From contig CM038709.1 in assembly GCA_021613375.1 (NCBI GenBank), positions 34,925,915 through 34,989,914 of the forward strand: 64,000 nt of DNA. The letters run 5' to 3'. This stretch comes from Megaleporinus macrocephalus (lineage: Eukaryota; Chordata; Actinopteri; Characiformes; Anostomidae). Below, piece by piece: positions 1 through 10,685 of this stretch. Made by a program: the position numbers and the translations under genes. The number at the start of each line of letters is the position of its first letter. The stretch's first letter is position 1. The notes under the pieces are model-generated. The model ran no database searches and was not told the DNA's origin. It worked only from the letters and a program-made list of their open reading frames with translations.

Positions 1-697
1 AGGCAGGGACCGCCGGTAAAAGCTGTTTAGCTGAGGGTTGAGCAGGAGGGAGCCTTTTCCCATCATAAAGGTCCCTTTCTGCCCCTTCTTCACTCAGCGC
101 CGCTGGCCAAGGTATAGCCAGCTTAGCGGCTGCCCGTTTACATACCTCGTACAGGTTGTTGTCAGCCTGAGAGCCAGCGTCGGATGCACTGGGTGCTCTG
201 GGCTGTTGGGCCGGGAAGGTGGAGTCATCATCATCCTCATCCATGTCGCCCATACCGAGGAGATCGGAGTTGGCATCGCCCTCCGAGTCTTCCTCGGCCC
301 CCGGCTCCCCTTCTGCTTGGGTGAGAAGGTCCTCAAATAGGGGAGGCATTTCGGGGGATTCAGCTTCCATCATGTCCGCCCAGCTCGAAGAGGCTCGCGG
401 CTGATGGTCGCTGGCTGTAGTTTTGGGAGCAGCCCCGGACATGTAGGGGTCCTTTTCGTTTGCTACGGCAACTCTCAACCTCCTCTCTCTAATTTTCTGT
501 GGCATCAAAGCACAGTGAGTGCACGTTTGCGGGTCCGCAAGCGATACTTGGGCGTGTTTAATGCCCATACAAAAGATGCACAGCGGGTGGGTGTCCCTGC
601 CCGAGATGGTGGCTCCGCATGACGCTGTACACGGGCGGGATGCAGCCCCTTTAGCGTCTGGTTCCTTCCCTTTGGCGGGGGTCGAAACCAAGGACAT
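1..697 (-). CDS. DIRS-type retrotransposon ORF1 (gag-like), 5' part, runs off window
   Basis: On the minus strand a reading frame starts with ATG at 697 and stays open for 232 codons to the window edge. Near its N-terminus is a cluster of Cys/His pairs (CTASC, HPLCIFC, CTHC). An acidic stretch follows (EDSEGD, MDEDDDD), then a basic, proline-rich part. Cys-rich heads of this layout are typical of ORF1 in fish DIRS elements, which are tyrosine-recombinase retrotransposons whose ORF1 is thought to act as Gag. No stop or frameshift is seen, so this is the best preserved retroelement frame in the left part. The RT/RNase H and recombinase genes would lie left of the window. The identification rests on overall pattern and on the terminal sequence beside it. 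Confidence 0.6.
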   Translation of the reverse strand, partial: MSLVSTPAKGKEPDAKGAASRPCTASCGATISGRDTHPLCIFCMGIKHAQVSLADPQTCTHCALMPQKIRERRLRVAVANEKDPYMSGAAPKTTASDHQPRASSSWADMMEAESPEMPPLFEDLLTQAEGEPGAEEDSEGDANSDLLGMGDMDEDDDDSTFPAQQPRAPSASDAGSQADNNLYEVCKRAAAKLAIPWPAALSEEGAERDLYDGKRLPPAQPSAKQLLPAVPA

Positions 698-868
698 AAT
701 GGCTGAGAGGAGAGAGAAAAATTAAGTAGGTCGACCGTGGCTAAGGGGCAGGGGCGGAGCCTGGTCACAAGTCGACCTGTCCGTCATAGACAGACGTGAT
801 GCAATTGGAGCTTCCGTAGTTGGTCACGCCCAAGGCGATTCCCATAATGAAACACCGAGCGAAGTTAG
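698..868 (-). repeat. DIRS 5' leader and terminal repeat region
   Basis: This stretch separates the DIRS ORF1 start from L1 sequence. It holds the short inverted pair GGTCGACC / GTCGACC (about 730 and 771). At its outer end is a sequence around CCCATAATGAAACACCGAGCGAAG, which I recognise as characteristic of fish DIRS termini. The boundary at about 868 is set by where L1 endonuclease coding begins and is accurate to about 10 bases. Confidence 0.45.
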
Positions 869-1690
869 AAAAAGAACCTGCAGTTCTACCTTGAGTAAAC
901 AGAGAAACTCTGAATTGGTCAAAAGTGAGCTGTTGAACTGCCATCTGGGAGCCCTGATCATTCCAGGAAGAAGAAAACTGCAGATCACTGCTGAGTGATC
1001 AGACAGCAAGATTGGCAAAATTGTAATAGAAACCTCTGTTGAAGCAAGGGAAGGACTGACAAAAATATAATCAATCCTAGAAATAGGACTTATGTCTATG
1101 AGAATAAAATGTGTATTCTGCAAGTGTATTGTTTTTAAACCGCCATAGGTCAATAATATCAAGGTCTTAAATAAATTGGTTTAGAAGTTTGGAAGACAGT
1201 GGGAGGGAATTATCAGAGCAGGATTTATCAAGCTTAGGATCCACTACTGCATTAAAATCACCCCCAACCAACAAATGGGAATCAGATAAGTCTAACAGGG
1301 TATTGCGAAGCCCATTTAAGAATCCCCTATCCGATTCATTGGGGCAATAGACAGAGGCTAAGACTAGCTGAATTGTACCCAATCTAACTTTTATAAAAGC
1401 AAACCTACCTTCTTGATCATTCCCCATATAATCAATAGACAATGGTAGTCTCCTTTCAACTAATATAGCAACACTTTATTTTTATTTAGGGCAGACGAGG
1501 AAATAGCAACCTTGTAGTATTTATTTTGAAAGCGAAAGACATCACAATGCTTCAAATGTGTCTCCTGTATTAGAGCTATTGAGACGAATTTTCGATGTAA
1601 ATGTTCTAAAACTCTTGTTCGTTTTACTGCTGAATTAAGCCCATTAACATTAAGTAATAGTACATTCAAGGGTAATGTTACCATTTCTAA
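869..1690 (-). pseudogene. L1-like LINE, APE endonuclease part of ORF2, broken
   Basis: Minus-strand frames read in order as the N-terminal endonuclease of an L1/Tx1-type LINE. The start (about 1684) has NVNGLNSAVKR and IALIQETHL, where the E of the QETH motif is a catalytic residue. The middle (1442-1167) has VLASVYCPN and GGDFNAVVD. The end (1162-870) has SRIDYIFVS and LSDHSAV, the SDH catalytic motif. Three frames are needed, so there are at least two frameshifts. No reverse transcriptase follows because DIRS sequence begins at about 868. Inference: the DIRS element landed inside this L1, or the L1 was cut off there. Confidence 0.75.
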
Positions 1691-2097
1691 CAGTTTATGG
1701 AGTATATGTCAGTTTGTAAAAGACGAATGCATGGTAAAACCAAATTATAAGGCAGGGACAATTCTTCCAAGCAAAATGTAAGATGGAAAAGTGACAGTGA
1801 TGCACCCACAATGACACAGTTGCCATAGTTTACAAAATTTTGGAGCCTGTTGCTAAAGGGAATAAAGAAACTATATACAAGAAAAAAACAGACCGCACAG
1901 ACATTGATTCTATAGGTCTGTAAGAAACAAAAACATTTACTGATCCAGGGCATGTCCGCTGCAACTCACAGTAGTCAAGATCAACCCACACAACCCACCA
2001 AAAAAGGTAACTGAAATATCAGTAACATGTATTTAAATACCACAAATGTGCTTGTGTTTGGTGTTTAGTGTTAACAAGGCAGTGAGTGAAACAAGTC
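1691..2097. other. No gene recognised; probably L1 inter-ORF sequence
   Basis: This lies upstream of the L1 endonuclease start on the minus strand. Its frames show no motif I can name. It may be the spacer or the ORF1 end of the same L1. No tRNA or other RNA gene is seen. Confidence 0.3.
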
Positions 2098-2565
2098 CAG
2101 TATTTGTCAGGATGGATGGAGAAAAATCGTGGGTTTGTGAGCAGAGTTCAAAACATTGCGTGCATTACAGCCGAGAAGTCACGTGATCCTCCGGACTGTG
2201 CAGTTTTGATCACACGCTGGAGAGCCTTTCTGTCCTGAGCAGTAGAGTTCCCATACCAGACGATGATGGAGCGGTAACAACACTCTCAATCATACTCCTG
2301 TAGAAGGTGCTGACAATTTTGGCTGGCATACCAAATTTTCTCAGCCTTCTCAGATACAGAGAAAGTACAGTTGCTGCTGGGACTTCCTGATGATGATCTG
2401 AGGGTTGTGGGACCAGCTGAGATCCTCACTCATGTGAATGCCAAGGAATTTGAAGGTTTTCACCCTCTTCACCTCAGTCTCCCCTATGTACAGTGGTGTG
2501 TGTAGCTCTTGCTTCTTCCTTGGATCAATCATTTCCTTGGTCTTCCTAGCTCACACACAGGACCT
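2098..2565 (-). pseudogene. LINE reverse transcriptase C-terminal fragment
   Basis: The minus strand encodes the thumb and connection region of a LINE RT: LYIGETEVKRVKTFKFLGIH followed by SEDLSWSHN, with broken frames running on to about 2100. The pattern (FKFLG.H, then D..W..H, then QQ.LYFL) is conserved just after the polymerase palm in CR1/L2/Rex-type LINEs. The palm itself is missing, so this is a 5'-truncated copy with several stops. It lies directly before the Polinton polymerase remnant and probably inserted into that element. Confidence 0.65.
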
Positions 2566-2599
2566 TACTTTGCCTGCACTTCCAGAGCTACCTGCAATA

Positions 2600-3500
2600 A
2601 ATATAATTGTAATGGTAAATTAATGTTTCCTCTCTGTTGTACATGTGCAGGGCTGGAAAACCAACAGCAACAGTGTGATCATAATAATGATGACAGATCC
2701 ATCACAGGGACATGGGTCAGTATTGAATTATTGGTATGTGTTGGCTAAAATCCACAAGGTTTGGCATTTCCCAGACAGTTCAGAAACATGGTTCTGTGGG
2801 TATGTAAAGACATTTTTACAGTACAGGAAGTTATCCGGCACATGCCGTGACAGAAAAAGAGAAGGAGGAATACATTAGGGATTATTTTGAAAAGGAAAAT
2901 ATCTGAATCCTGATATGTCTTAGCCAAGCACATAACAAATTGTTGTTAAACAGTGGGATCACTTTTCAATGAGGGAAATGACTGATTTTAAACAGGTTTT
3001 ACAACACGTCTTTGGTGAAGGCTATGACATTAAACACGTTTCTTTTGTGTCTGATACTACAGCACTGATTCAGTGGTGTCATTTGGAGGGAGACCATTGT
3101 CTGACACGTGGCATTATTGTATTTCTTGGAGCATTTACAACAGCTCATGCTCGTTTAAAACTGTACAATCTGATGGACAGATTAGGTGATAGAGTATTGT
3201 ACAGTGACACTGACAGTGAGAAACAAAATTAACACTGTCTGAGTTCTGCTGAGGAAGACCCAAGACATACAGTTATCGCACAGCAGCCAGTAAAACATTT
3301 ATGAAAGCAAAAGGTATCACGCTAAATGCAGACAATTCAAAAGTTATTAGACTTGATACATTGATCTTGTTGATCATTATGTGGTGCGTTGCGATAGTAG
3401 TCGACACATACTGGCTCGTGCTGATGGTATCGTGAGAAATAAAAAGAATCTCACACTGAAAAACAAGTCAGTGGTGAAGCGTTTTAAAGTATAAAACAAA
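2600..3500 (+). pseudogene. Polinton family B DNA polymerase, C-terminal half, broken
   Basis: Three frames together read as the palm and C-terminal region of a protein-primed family B polymerase. At 2610-2720 is an LMFPLC start and a GTWVS block. At 2969-3232 is a clean 87-codon run with FTTAHARLKLY and then motif C, YSDTDS, at 3200-3217; the aspartates of DTD bind metal in this family. From about 3300 to 3500 the frame continues through MKAKGITLN and ARADGIVRNKKN, followed by a basic tail. Stops occur at about 2745, 2880 and 3232, with frameshifts, and sequence is missing after motif C. The next gene (ATPase) starts 28 bases on. The N-terminal exonuclease and protein-priming parts are absent. 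Confidence 0.8.
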
Positions 3501-3527
3501 TGGGTCCTGATTTTTCGACACTTTCTT

Positions 3528-3830
3528 ATGGGTAATGTCCATGTCTATCGTAGGGTGTGTGAGGTTAAGGGTTTTGATTTTAGATTACAAAATCCTTTTC
3601 TTGTGTAATAAGCGGTCCATCAAATTCTGGAAAACATTTTTTGTAAAATAGAACCTACTGATGAGTTGGTTTCTAAGCAAATTAAAAACATAGTATACAT
3701 TTATGACTGTTGGCAACCCCTTTATGATGACATATTAAAAATAAGACATATTCATTTTGTCCAAGGGATACCCGCAACAGTAAATGATGACACACTACTA
3801 ACGCTTAAAAGAAATAATTTGTTAATTATC
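3528..3830 (+). pseudogene. Polinton FtsK/HerA-type packaging ATPase, N-terminal half
   Basis: The frame starts with ATG at 3528 (MGNVHVYRR). A P-loop GPSNSGK can be read at 3614-3634; the base after it is missing, so the Thr that should follow is out of frame. The next conserved part, YIYDCWQPLYDDI then HFVQGIP, runs to the Walker B lead-in NNLLII at about 3830. There coding stops abruptly at LINE sequence. The rest of the gene resumes at 10758 with IDVMKDG. In Polintons and adenovirus-like elements this protein is the genome-packaging ATPase. Two in-frame stops and a frameshift make it non-functional even without the insertion. Confidence 0.8.
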
Positions 3831-3930
3831 AATCAACCTTTATTTATTCTCGGAAATACATTGAGGGGTGACCTCATTTTCAATGCAGCCGAGCATATAC
3901 AATTAAAGGGATTGAAAACAAAATGAGCAA

Positions 3931-4256
3931 AAATAATAAATAAAATACAAATTTTAAATAAACATTTAATATAGATGCATAAAAAATACAATGTAAAAAA
4001 TGTTAGAAAATTATTATAAAAGAATATAAAAGAATATAAAATAAACATATTACATACACCAAGATAATAAAAAGTTGAAATGCTAATAAAAAATACTCAA
4101 TAAAACAATCATGATAAAAAATGGATAATTATAATAATAAAATAATAAAAATAATAAATAATAAAAATAAAAAAGAATAATAATAAAAAATATAAAAAAA
4201 ATACTAAAATAAAAGTAAAATAAAACAAACGTTAAAAAATAAAAATAAATAAATTA

Positions 4257-4324
<68 letters not shown>

Positions 4325-4345
4325 GATTAAAATAAAATCCTAATA
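3931..4345. repeat. AT-rich low-complexity tract with (AAT)n microsatellite
   Basis: About 400 bases are over 85% A+T by eye, ending in a run of some 20 AAT triplets at 4260-4323. It lies in the 3' UTR of LINE A and was probably seeded by its tail. No coding content. Confidence 0.85.
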
Positions 4346-4356
4346 GAGAGATTTAT

Positions 4357-6534
4357 TCATTTAAAACAATCACAGTCTTTCTGATGGTGATTAGAAACTA
4401 AAAGTTTAAAATGGTTCAGTGATCCCAGCGAGCTGAGCTTCAGAGTTTCCTGTAGAGAGTTCCAGCTCGCTGGTGCACTGTAGCTAAAACCAGATTTTCC
4501 CAGTTCACTAAAAACTCTCGGTACCTGACAGGTGATCCAGCCACTAGAGCGAGTCTGATAATTATTGTTATTTATTGAAATCAGAGAAGAGATGTAAGCT
4601 GGCAAATGGCCAGAGAGTGATTTATAGATAAAAATAAGCCAATGAGATTCTCTTCGTGCAGCTAGTGAGGACCAACCAACTTTATCATAGAGTCTGCAGT
4701 GGTGAGTACTGTAAGGGTCACCAGTTATAAATCTCAGAGCAGAGTGATAGATTGAATCTAGCGCTTTCAGGGCACTGGCGGACGCTTTATTATATTATAT
4801 TACATCGCCGTAGTCCAGGACTGCAAGTATAGTTGCCTCCACTATTCTTTTCCTAGCGTACGTGGGTAGACAGGATTTATTCCGATAAAGGAATCCGAGC
4901 TTTTGTCTGCACTTAATGACGAGTTTGCTAATATGGGATTTAAAGGAGAGTTTTTCGTCCAGCCAGATGCCGAGGTATTTAGATTCGCTGACTCGCTCGA
5001 TGCTAGATCCTGTAGGGGTATTAATATTTATGGAATCTAAAACACTATCTGAAAATCTGGAAAACAGCATGAATTTGGTTTTATTAGCATTTAAAACCAA
5101 CTTAAGTTTATATAGAGCAGTCTGTAAAGAGTTAAAAGAATGTTGGAGTTTATCTAGTGCAGCGTGAGCTGAATCTGAGAGACACACATTGCTTCCTACC
5201 AGAAAGGTAATCCTGGGCCCACTGGACTGAATTACTGCTAAAACCAATCTTATGTAAGGAACCTAGAAATAAATCATGATCAACAGTATCAAAGGCTTTT
5301 GTGAGATCAATAAAAATGGCAGCACAGAACTTTTTCCTGTCTAAAGCCAAATAAAGATCATTTAAAACCAGCATGGTCGCAGAGATGGTGCTGTGTCTTT
5401 CTCTGAAACCAGACTGATATGTGGACAGGACTGAGTTTTTATACAGAAAAGATTTGAGCTGGTTATTTACTAAGGATTCTAAAATTTTGGATAAACAAGA
5501 CAGTTTTGAGATTGGTCTATAATTATTTAAATCTGCCGCATCGTAGCAGTGAGGAAACTTCGCCTGTAAACCAGGGGCTAGATCTATCTCTTATTCACAG
5601 CTTTTTGTACGGAGCATGTTTATTTGCCACTGAGAGGAATGATTTCCTGAAATGTTCTAGTGCTACATCCACATCTGAACTGTTAAAAGTTAAATGAATT
5701 TTGCTCACTGTTAAGTCGGAAAGAAAAGCCTGTTCATTAAAATTTTTAAAATGTCGTCTAAACACCATCCGAGAGCCTGTTTGTATCTTTGTCAATCAGG
5801 GTGGATTTGGAAGGGTCCTTTAAGTTTGGCCGAGTGATTAGCTGTGTGAGAATGAGATTACCACAAACTTCTTTTAGGTGATTGGATGCATTAGAAAGCC
5901 AGTTCAGGTTAAAATCCCCTAGGACCAGCATTTCTGAAGTTGTATAGTGAGATAAAAGCTCTGCTAATTCGTCTGTTGCAGAGGATAGAGCAGAAGGAGG
6001 CCTGTAGATCCCTACTAAGATAAAGGAGTCATTTTTTCTTGGGGATACCTTTAGAGCTAAAAATTCAAAGCACTTTTCTTTAGAGATGGCCTTTAAAATT
6101 TCAACTTCAATATTAGATTTTATGAAAGCCGCTACTCCACCTCCTCGTGATATTCTGTCTATTCTGTATAGTGTGAAATTCTGTAGAGCTACATCTGCGT
6201 CACTTACTGGCTGCCTGAGCCAGGTTTCTGTCAGGATTAAAATATCAGGATCAGTCTGAGCACTTAAAATTTTCAATTGATCCATTTTATGTTTCTGATG
6301 TAGGCTTCTAATATTTAAATGAAGAATTCCAAGACCCTTTCTAAGTTTAAAACTATTAAGATCGTTAAAAGGGTCTATGGGGGGTTTAATAAGGGGACAT
6401 AATGTAAGTGGAGACGGCTTTATGTATATTAAGTTGTTTGTATTAATAAAACTGTTCAAATGATTTCTATCTTTCTTATGTTTTTGTACAATGCTGGTCC
6501 TAGGTTTATACACAGTGACTACTGGAAAAACCAA
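4357..6534 (-). pseudogene. LINE A ORF2: endonuclease plus reverse transcriptase, broken
   Basis: The endonuclease is well preserved at 6534-5758: LHLNIRSLHQKH, ILILTETWL (catalytic E), GIYRPP and LVLGDFN. The start is the ATG at 6534, 24 bases after the ORF1 stop. RT parts follow: AIFIDLTKAFDTVDHDLF (first palm aspartate) at 5374-5150, then thumb sequence with SKYLGIWLDEKL at 5247-4795, and a C-terminal block with SAPASWNSLQE at 4605-4357. Between the first palm block and the thumb, the PQG and (F/Y)ADD region is gone. Stops and frameshifts separate all blocks. The copy cannot make an active RT. Confidence 0.8.
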
Positions 6535-6558
6535 ATTAGTACTATCATTTTTAGGCAG

Positions 6559-7239
6559 TCAACTAAGGTTAGAAACAGAGTCAAATATGTTATGCCCTAA
6601 AATCTGTGAGCCGAGCCTGCTTGGATGAATTCTGTCAGGTCTATAGAAAGAGGGTCGGTTCCAAAACAGGTCAAAATTGGCAATAAAAGCCAGACCAGAG
6701 GTCGAGATCGGCAGCGGGGCCTGCATGGGCCGCTGTGCGCCGTTCACCGGCGGTGAGTAGGCCATTGAGGGTGTCCCGCGGAAGGCCTGCGGCTGAGAGC
6801 GGTGTTTCTGTTGTTTGGCCGTGTCCGGCTGCGGGGCTTGTCGGGGCGGTTTTGATGTGTGGTGGCGGATCCGCTGCTCCGAAGCCTTCCATAGTGGGTT
6901 TGGTGTAAAGTGAACTGCTGGGGGGCTCATTCGAGTGGGCAGAGAGTGAACAGGAGAGGAAGGGATGAGAACATCCTCCAGCTCCTCCAGCACAGAGAAC
7001 CTGTTACTCAGCGGGAGTTTGTGTTGAACTGTGTGGTGAGCGGACCGCCTTCCACGGCGCAAGCACCCAACAGTAGCGGACCACGGTTCCACCAGCCATG
7101 GCGTAGAGCAGCTCACCCCCCTCCCTTTGGGCTTGGCTCCCAGCAGAGGCCAGGGATCCTCATCATGGTCAGTCGCAGCAGCTGCTTGGATGACACTGCT
7201 TTCCAGCCCGGTGGTAGTTGCCTGCGTCGATGCCAGCAT
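6559..7239 (-). CDS. LINE A ORF1 (C-terminal part, esterase-like end)
   Basis: A 226-codon minus-strand frame lies immediately upstream of the ORF2 endonuclease. Most of it is Pro/Ser/Gln-rich and not recognisable. The C-terminus has FYRPDRIHPSRLGSQILG; a DxxH followed by a small-residue helix is the end of SGNH-type esterase domains found in ORF1 of CR1-like LINEs. That fits the CR1/L2 call. The N-terminus is probably truncated by the GGAT repeat and LINE B, since the start codon sits right beside them. Presumed role: RNA or lipid association in the retrotransposition particle (family knowledge). Confidence 0.55.
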   Translation of the reverse strand: MLASTQATTTGLESSVIQAAAATDHDEDPWPLLGAKPKGRGVSCSTPWLVEPWSATVGCLRRGRRSAHHTVQHKLPLSNRFSVLEELEDVLIPSSPVHSLPTRMSPPAVHFTPNPLWKASEQRIRHHTSKPPRQAPQPDTAKQQKHRSQPQAFRGTPSMAYSPPVNGAQRPMQAPLPISTSGLAFIANFDLFWNRPSFYRPDRIHPSRLGSQILGHNIFDSVSNLS

Positions 7240-7273
7240 GGATGGATGGATGGATGGATGGATGGATGGATGG
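7238..7273. repeat. (GGAT)n microsatellite at LINE A/LINE B junction
   Basis: About nine GGAT units end in GGATAGATACTTTATTGATCCC. On the minus strand this is the 3' tail of LINE B, and short 4-base repeats of this kind are usual at L2-type 3' ends. Confidence 0.85.
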
Positions 7274-10200
7274 ATAGATACTTTATTGATCCCGAAGGAA
7301 ATTTAGCAGCCAGCAGCAGTTACAAACACAGTACAAAAAAACAATAAGATATATAATAAGTCCAGGAGTGCAAATGTACAGGATGTAGAGCAAGTGTTAA
7401 ATAGTGTCCAGGAGTGCAAATGTACAGGATGTACAGCAAAGTGTTAAATAGTGTCCAGGAGTGCCAATGTACAGGATGTCTGGCAAGGTGTCAATAGTGT
7501 CTGAGTGCTGACATAAGATGTCCAGTAAAGTGTTGATAGTGTCTATGAGTGCTGACATAGGATGTCCAGAAAAGTGTCAATAGTGTCCAAGGAGTGCAGA
7601 TGTACAGTAATGTGATTACAGTACAAATAAAAATAAACTGTAATTTGAATTAAGGGACTTGTTCCTCATCTGTCCTCCTTCCTCTTCCGGCTCCACTGGG
7701 AGGAGTTGAAGAGTCTGATGGCTCTCAGGACAAAGGATCTCCTGAGTCTGTCTGTAGAGCAGCTCTGTGACAGGAACCTGCCACTGAACTTGCTCCTTTG
7801 TTCCATGATGATGGTGTGCAGTAGGTGACCATCATTATCCATGATGGAGAGCAGTTTGCGCAGTGTCCTCCTCTCTGCTACCGTAGCCACAGACTCTAGC
7901 TCCACACCAACCACGGACCCCACACGTCTGACCAGCTTGTCCAGGCGCATCTCGTCTCTCTTTTTTATGCTGCCTCCCCAGCACACCACAGCATAGAAAA
8001 GACAGCTGGACACCACAGTCTGATAGAACATCCGCAGGAGCTTCCTACAGATGTTAAAGGATCCCAGCTTCCTCAGAAAGTAAAGCCGGCTCTGCCCCTT
8101 TCTGTACAGGGTGTCTGTGTTGGCTGACCAGTCCAATCTATCATCCAGGTGCAGACAGAGATACCTGTAGGTCCTAACCATCTCCACATCAACCCCCTTA
8201 ATAGAGACAGGCTGTGTGAGTGGCCTGGCCCTGCGGAAGTCCACCACCATCTCCTTGGTCTTGGAGGTGTTCAGCAGCAGGTCGTTCCTACGGCACCACA
8301 ACACAAAGTCGTCCACAAGATGTCTGTACTCTTCCTCCTGCCCTCCCCATACACAGGCCACAATGGCAGTATTGTCCGAGAACTTCTGCATGTGGCACAA
8401 CTCAGAGTTGTACTGGAAGTCTGAGGTGTAGAGTGTGAAGAGGAATGAGGAGAGTACAGTACCCTGTGGTGCTCCTGTGCTGCTGACCACAGTCTCTGAT
8501 CTGCAGTCCTTCAGCCTGACATACTGAGGTCTGCCAGTGAGGTAGTCAGTGATCCAGGAGACCACATGCGGACTCACTTGCATCCTCACCAGCTTGTCTC
8601 TTAGTTGGAGGAGCTGAATGGTGTTGAAGGCGCTGGAAAAATCAAAGAACATGACTCTCACAGCTCTGCCCCCCCTGTCCAGATGAGAGTGGGTCCTATG
8701 GAGAAAGTACAGTATGGCATCCTCCACTCCCACTTTCTTCCTGTAGGTGAACTGCAGGGGGTCCATTGCATGTTGAACCTGGGGTCTGAGGTGGTGTAGA
8801 AGAAGTCGTTCCAGGGTCTTCATGACATGTAATGTAAGAGCGACCGGTCTGAAATCATTGAGCTCACCGGGTCATGCCTTCTTGGGTACTGGAACCAGGC
8901 ATGATGTCTTCCACAGTGTGGGGACCCTCCCCAAACGCAGACTCAGGTTGAAGATATACTGAAGGGGAGCCCCCAGCTCAGCTGAACAGGACTTCAGTAG
9001 TCTGGGACACACTCTGTCTGGTCCAGCTGCCTTCCTTGTGTGTAGTCTCCTCAGCTCACCTCTGACCTGCTCAGCAGTAAAGGTGTGTGGAGGGGGAGAA
9101 GGGAGGGCTTCAGTGGTCTGCTGCGTCTGAAGAGGGTGTGAATTGGTGGGAGCAGGAGCCAGGCTGTGTGTACTGATGGCCTGTGGGAGGGATGCATGAA
9201 TAACAATAGGAGAAGGTGAGGTGTTGATGTCCAGGCAGACAGAGACTGAAGTATCAGGAGCTGAGGGGGTGTGGAGGAGGAGGTGGCTGCTGGAGCTGAA
9301 CAGTCCTGTCAAACCGGTTGAAGAAGATGTTGAACTCATTGGCTCTCTCCACATCTCCGTCTGTGGCACTGTCTGTCCTCTGCTTACAGCCCGTGATGGA
9401 TTTCATGCCATTCCATACCTCCTTCATGTTGTTCTCCTTCAGCTTCTGCTCCACCTTCTTCCTGTAGGACTCCTTGGCGTTTCGCAATTGGACTTTGAGC
9501 TCCTTCTGTACGCCCCTAAGCTCCTCCTGGTTGTTGTCTTTAAAGGCCCTCTTCTTGTTCAGAAGGCCTTTAACACTGCTGGTTATCCAGGGTTTGTTGT
9601 TAGCGAAGCAGCGTACAGTTTTCACAGGAACAACAAAGTCCATGCAAAAGTCCATCATGCAATGTGTAATCCCCTCAATGTCCTCCCCGTATGGCTCCTG
9701 CAGTACAGTCCATTCAGTGTACTCAAAACAGTCCCTGAGAGCGGCTTCAGCACCAGACGACCATTTCCTGAAGGAGCGTGTAGATGCAGGTTGTCTACGG
9801 ACCTGAGGCTTGTACTGTGGCTGCAGGTAGACCAGGTTGTGGTCAGATTTTCCCAGAGGGGGGAGGGGTGTGGCGGTGTATGCATCCTTTATGTTGGAGT
9901 AAAGGAGATCAATTGTTCTGTTCTTCCTTGTGGAACAGTTCACATACTGGTGGAAAGCAGTGAGTACAGAATCCAGTATTATGTTGTTAAAGTCACCTGA
10001 GATGGCAATGAAAGCTTCCGGATATCGCGTCTGAAGTCTCGCGATGGTTGCGTGGATGACATCACACGCGATCTCGGCATCAGCGCGAGGAGGAACGTAA
10101 ACACAAACAACAATGGCGTGGGACATCTCTCTGGGCATGTAGTAAGGTCGGAGACTCACTGCTAACAGTTCAACGTCCCGGCAGCAGATCATTTCACATC

Positions 10201-10525
10201 TCCTTCACAGTCACATGTCCTGGGTTACACCATCTGATGTTCACAAACAGCACGAGACTCCCACCTTTAGTTTTCCCGCTCTGTTTGGCGTCCCTGTCCG
10301 CTCTCAAGGTGGTGAAACCAGGGAGATCCACGTTAGCGTCGGGAATGTTGCTGGTTAGCCACGTTTCCGTGAAACACAAAATGCTATATTCCCGGTACAA
10401 CCGCTGATTCCGGACCAGTGCCGCCAGTTCGTCTGTCTTGTTGGACAGAGAGTTCCCGATCCCCATCACAACAGAAGGAATAGATGGCTTGTACCTCCAA
10501 CGTTTCTCCACGAGTTGAGTGGAGG
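7269..10525 (-). mobile_element. LINE B: L2-like LINE, near full length, minus strand
   Basis: The 3' end on the plus strand is ATACTTTATTGATCCCGAAGG, the widespread fish LINE tail; coding runs from 10511 down to 7666. A 3' UTR of about 390 bases (7275-7665) contains four imperfect repeats of 'GTCCAGGAGTGCAAATGTACAGGATGT' type. The 5' end fades into AT-rich sequence at about 10530. Same family as LINE C at 24551-27970. It lies between LINE A and the right half of the Polinton ATPase. Confidence 0.8.
7666..10511 (-). pseudogene. LINE B ORF2: APE endonuclease and reverse transcriptase, nearly intact
   Basis: Reading order on the minus strand is as follows. 10511-10194: endonuclease N-terminus with LCFTETWL. 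10192-9254: VYVPPRAD, ISGDFNN and GKSDHNLV, the endonuclease end, then the linker. 9369-8872: GPDRVCPRLLKS, the pre-palm block. 8823-7666: RT with FFDFSSAFNTI, STGAPQGTVLSSFLF and the thumb. Only about three frame breaks separate these (near 10193, 9300 and 8860). The catalytic box reads FSDN at about 8380 instead of FSDD, which loses the second metal-binding aspartate, so the enzyme should be inactive even if the frame breaks were ignored. Several long plus-strand frames here are shadows. Confidence 0.85.
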
Positions 10526-10529
10526 CATG

Positions 10530-10685
10530 GTAATATGCACGGAGCGAGCAAAATATAAAAAGTACAAATAAAAAAAATAAAATAAATAAAAGATAAATAT
10601 AGGATAAAATAAAAATAAATTAAAAATAAATAAATAAAAACAAATAAACTATAATTAAAACCAGAAAATTAAAACGAAACCACAG
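10530..10685. repeat. AT-rich low-complexity tract
   Basis: A run of A-rich sequence with AAATAAA-type units lies between the 5' end of LINE B and the 24-bp repeats. It may be part of an insertion junction. No coding signal. Confidence 0.7.

Larger units (their letters stand above)
3831..7237 (-). mobile_element. LINE A: CR1/L2-like LINE, near full length, minus strand
   Basis: On the minus strand the order is ORF1 (7239-6559), ORF2 (6534-4357), then an AT-rich 3' UTR ending at 3831 with ATTTCCGAGAATAAATAAAG and a TTGA-type tail. This 3' end lies directly on the Polinton ATPase codons. The 5' limit is set by a GGAT repeat at about 7238, where the 3' end of LINE B begins. ORF2 has lost its catalytic RT core, so the copy is dead. 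Assigning the 3831-3930 tail to the same element as ORF2 is inference from orientation and tail type; the AT-rich stretch between them could also hide a second insertion. Confidence 0.65.

Noticed and set aside
94..336. 80-codon minus-strand frame at the left edge
   Set aside because: It is a different frame from the DIRS ORF1, which is open over the same bases and has the Cys/His pattern.
6910..7347. 145-codon plus-strand frame with repeated MDGW units
   Set aside because: It reads through the GGAT microsatellite and the antisense of LINE A ORF1; no independent support.
8149..10000. Plus-strand frames up to 259 codons
   Set aside because: They lie opposite the well-supported LINE B endonuclease/RT on the minus strand and show no motif; shadows.
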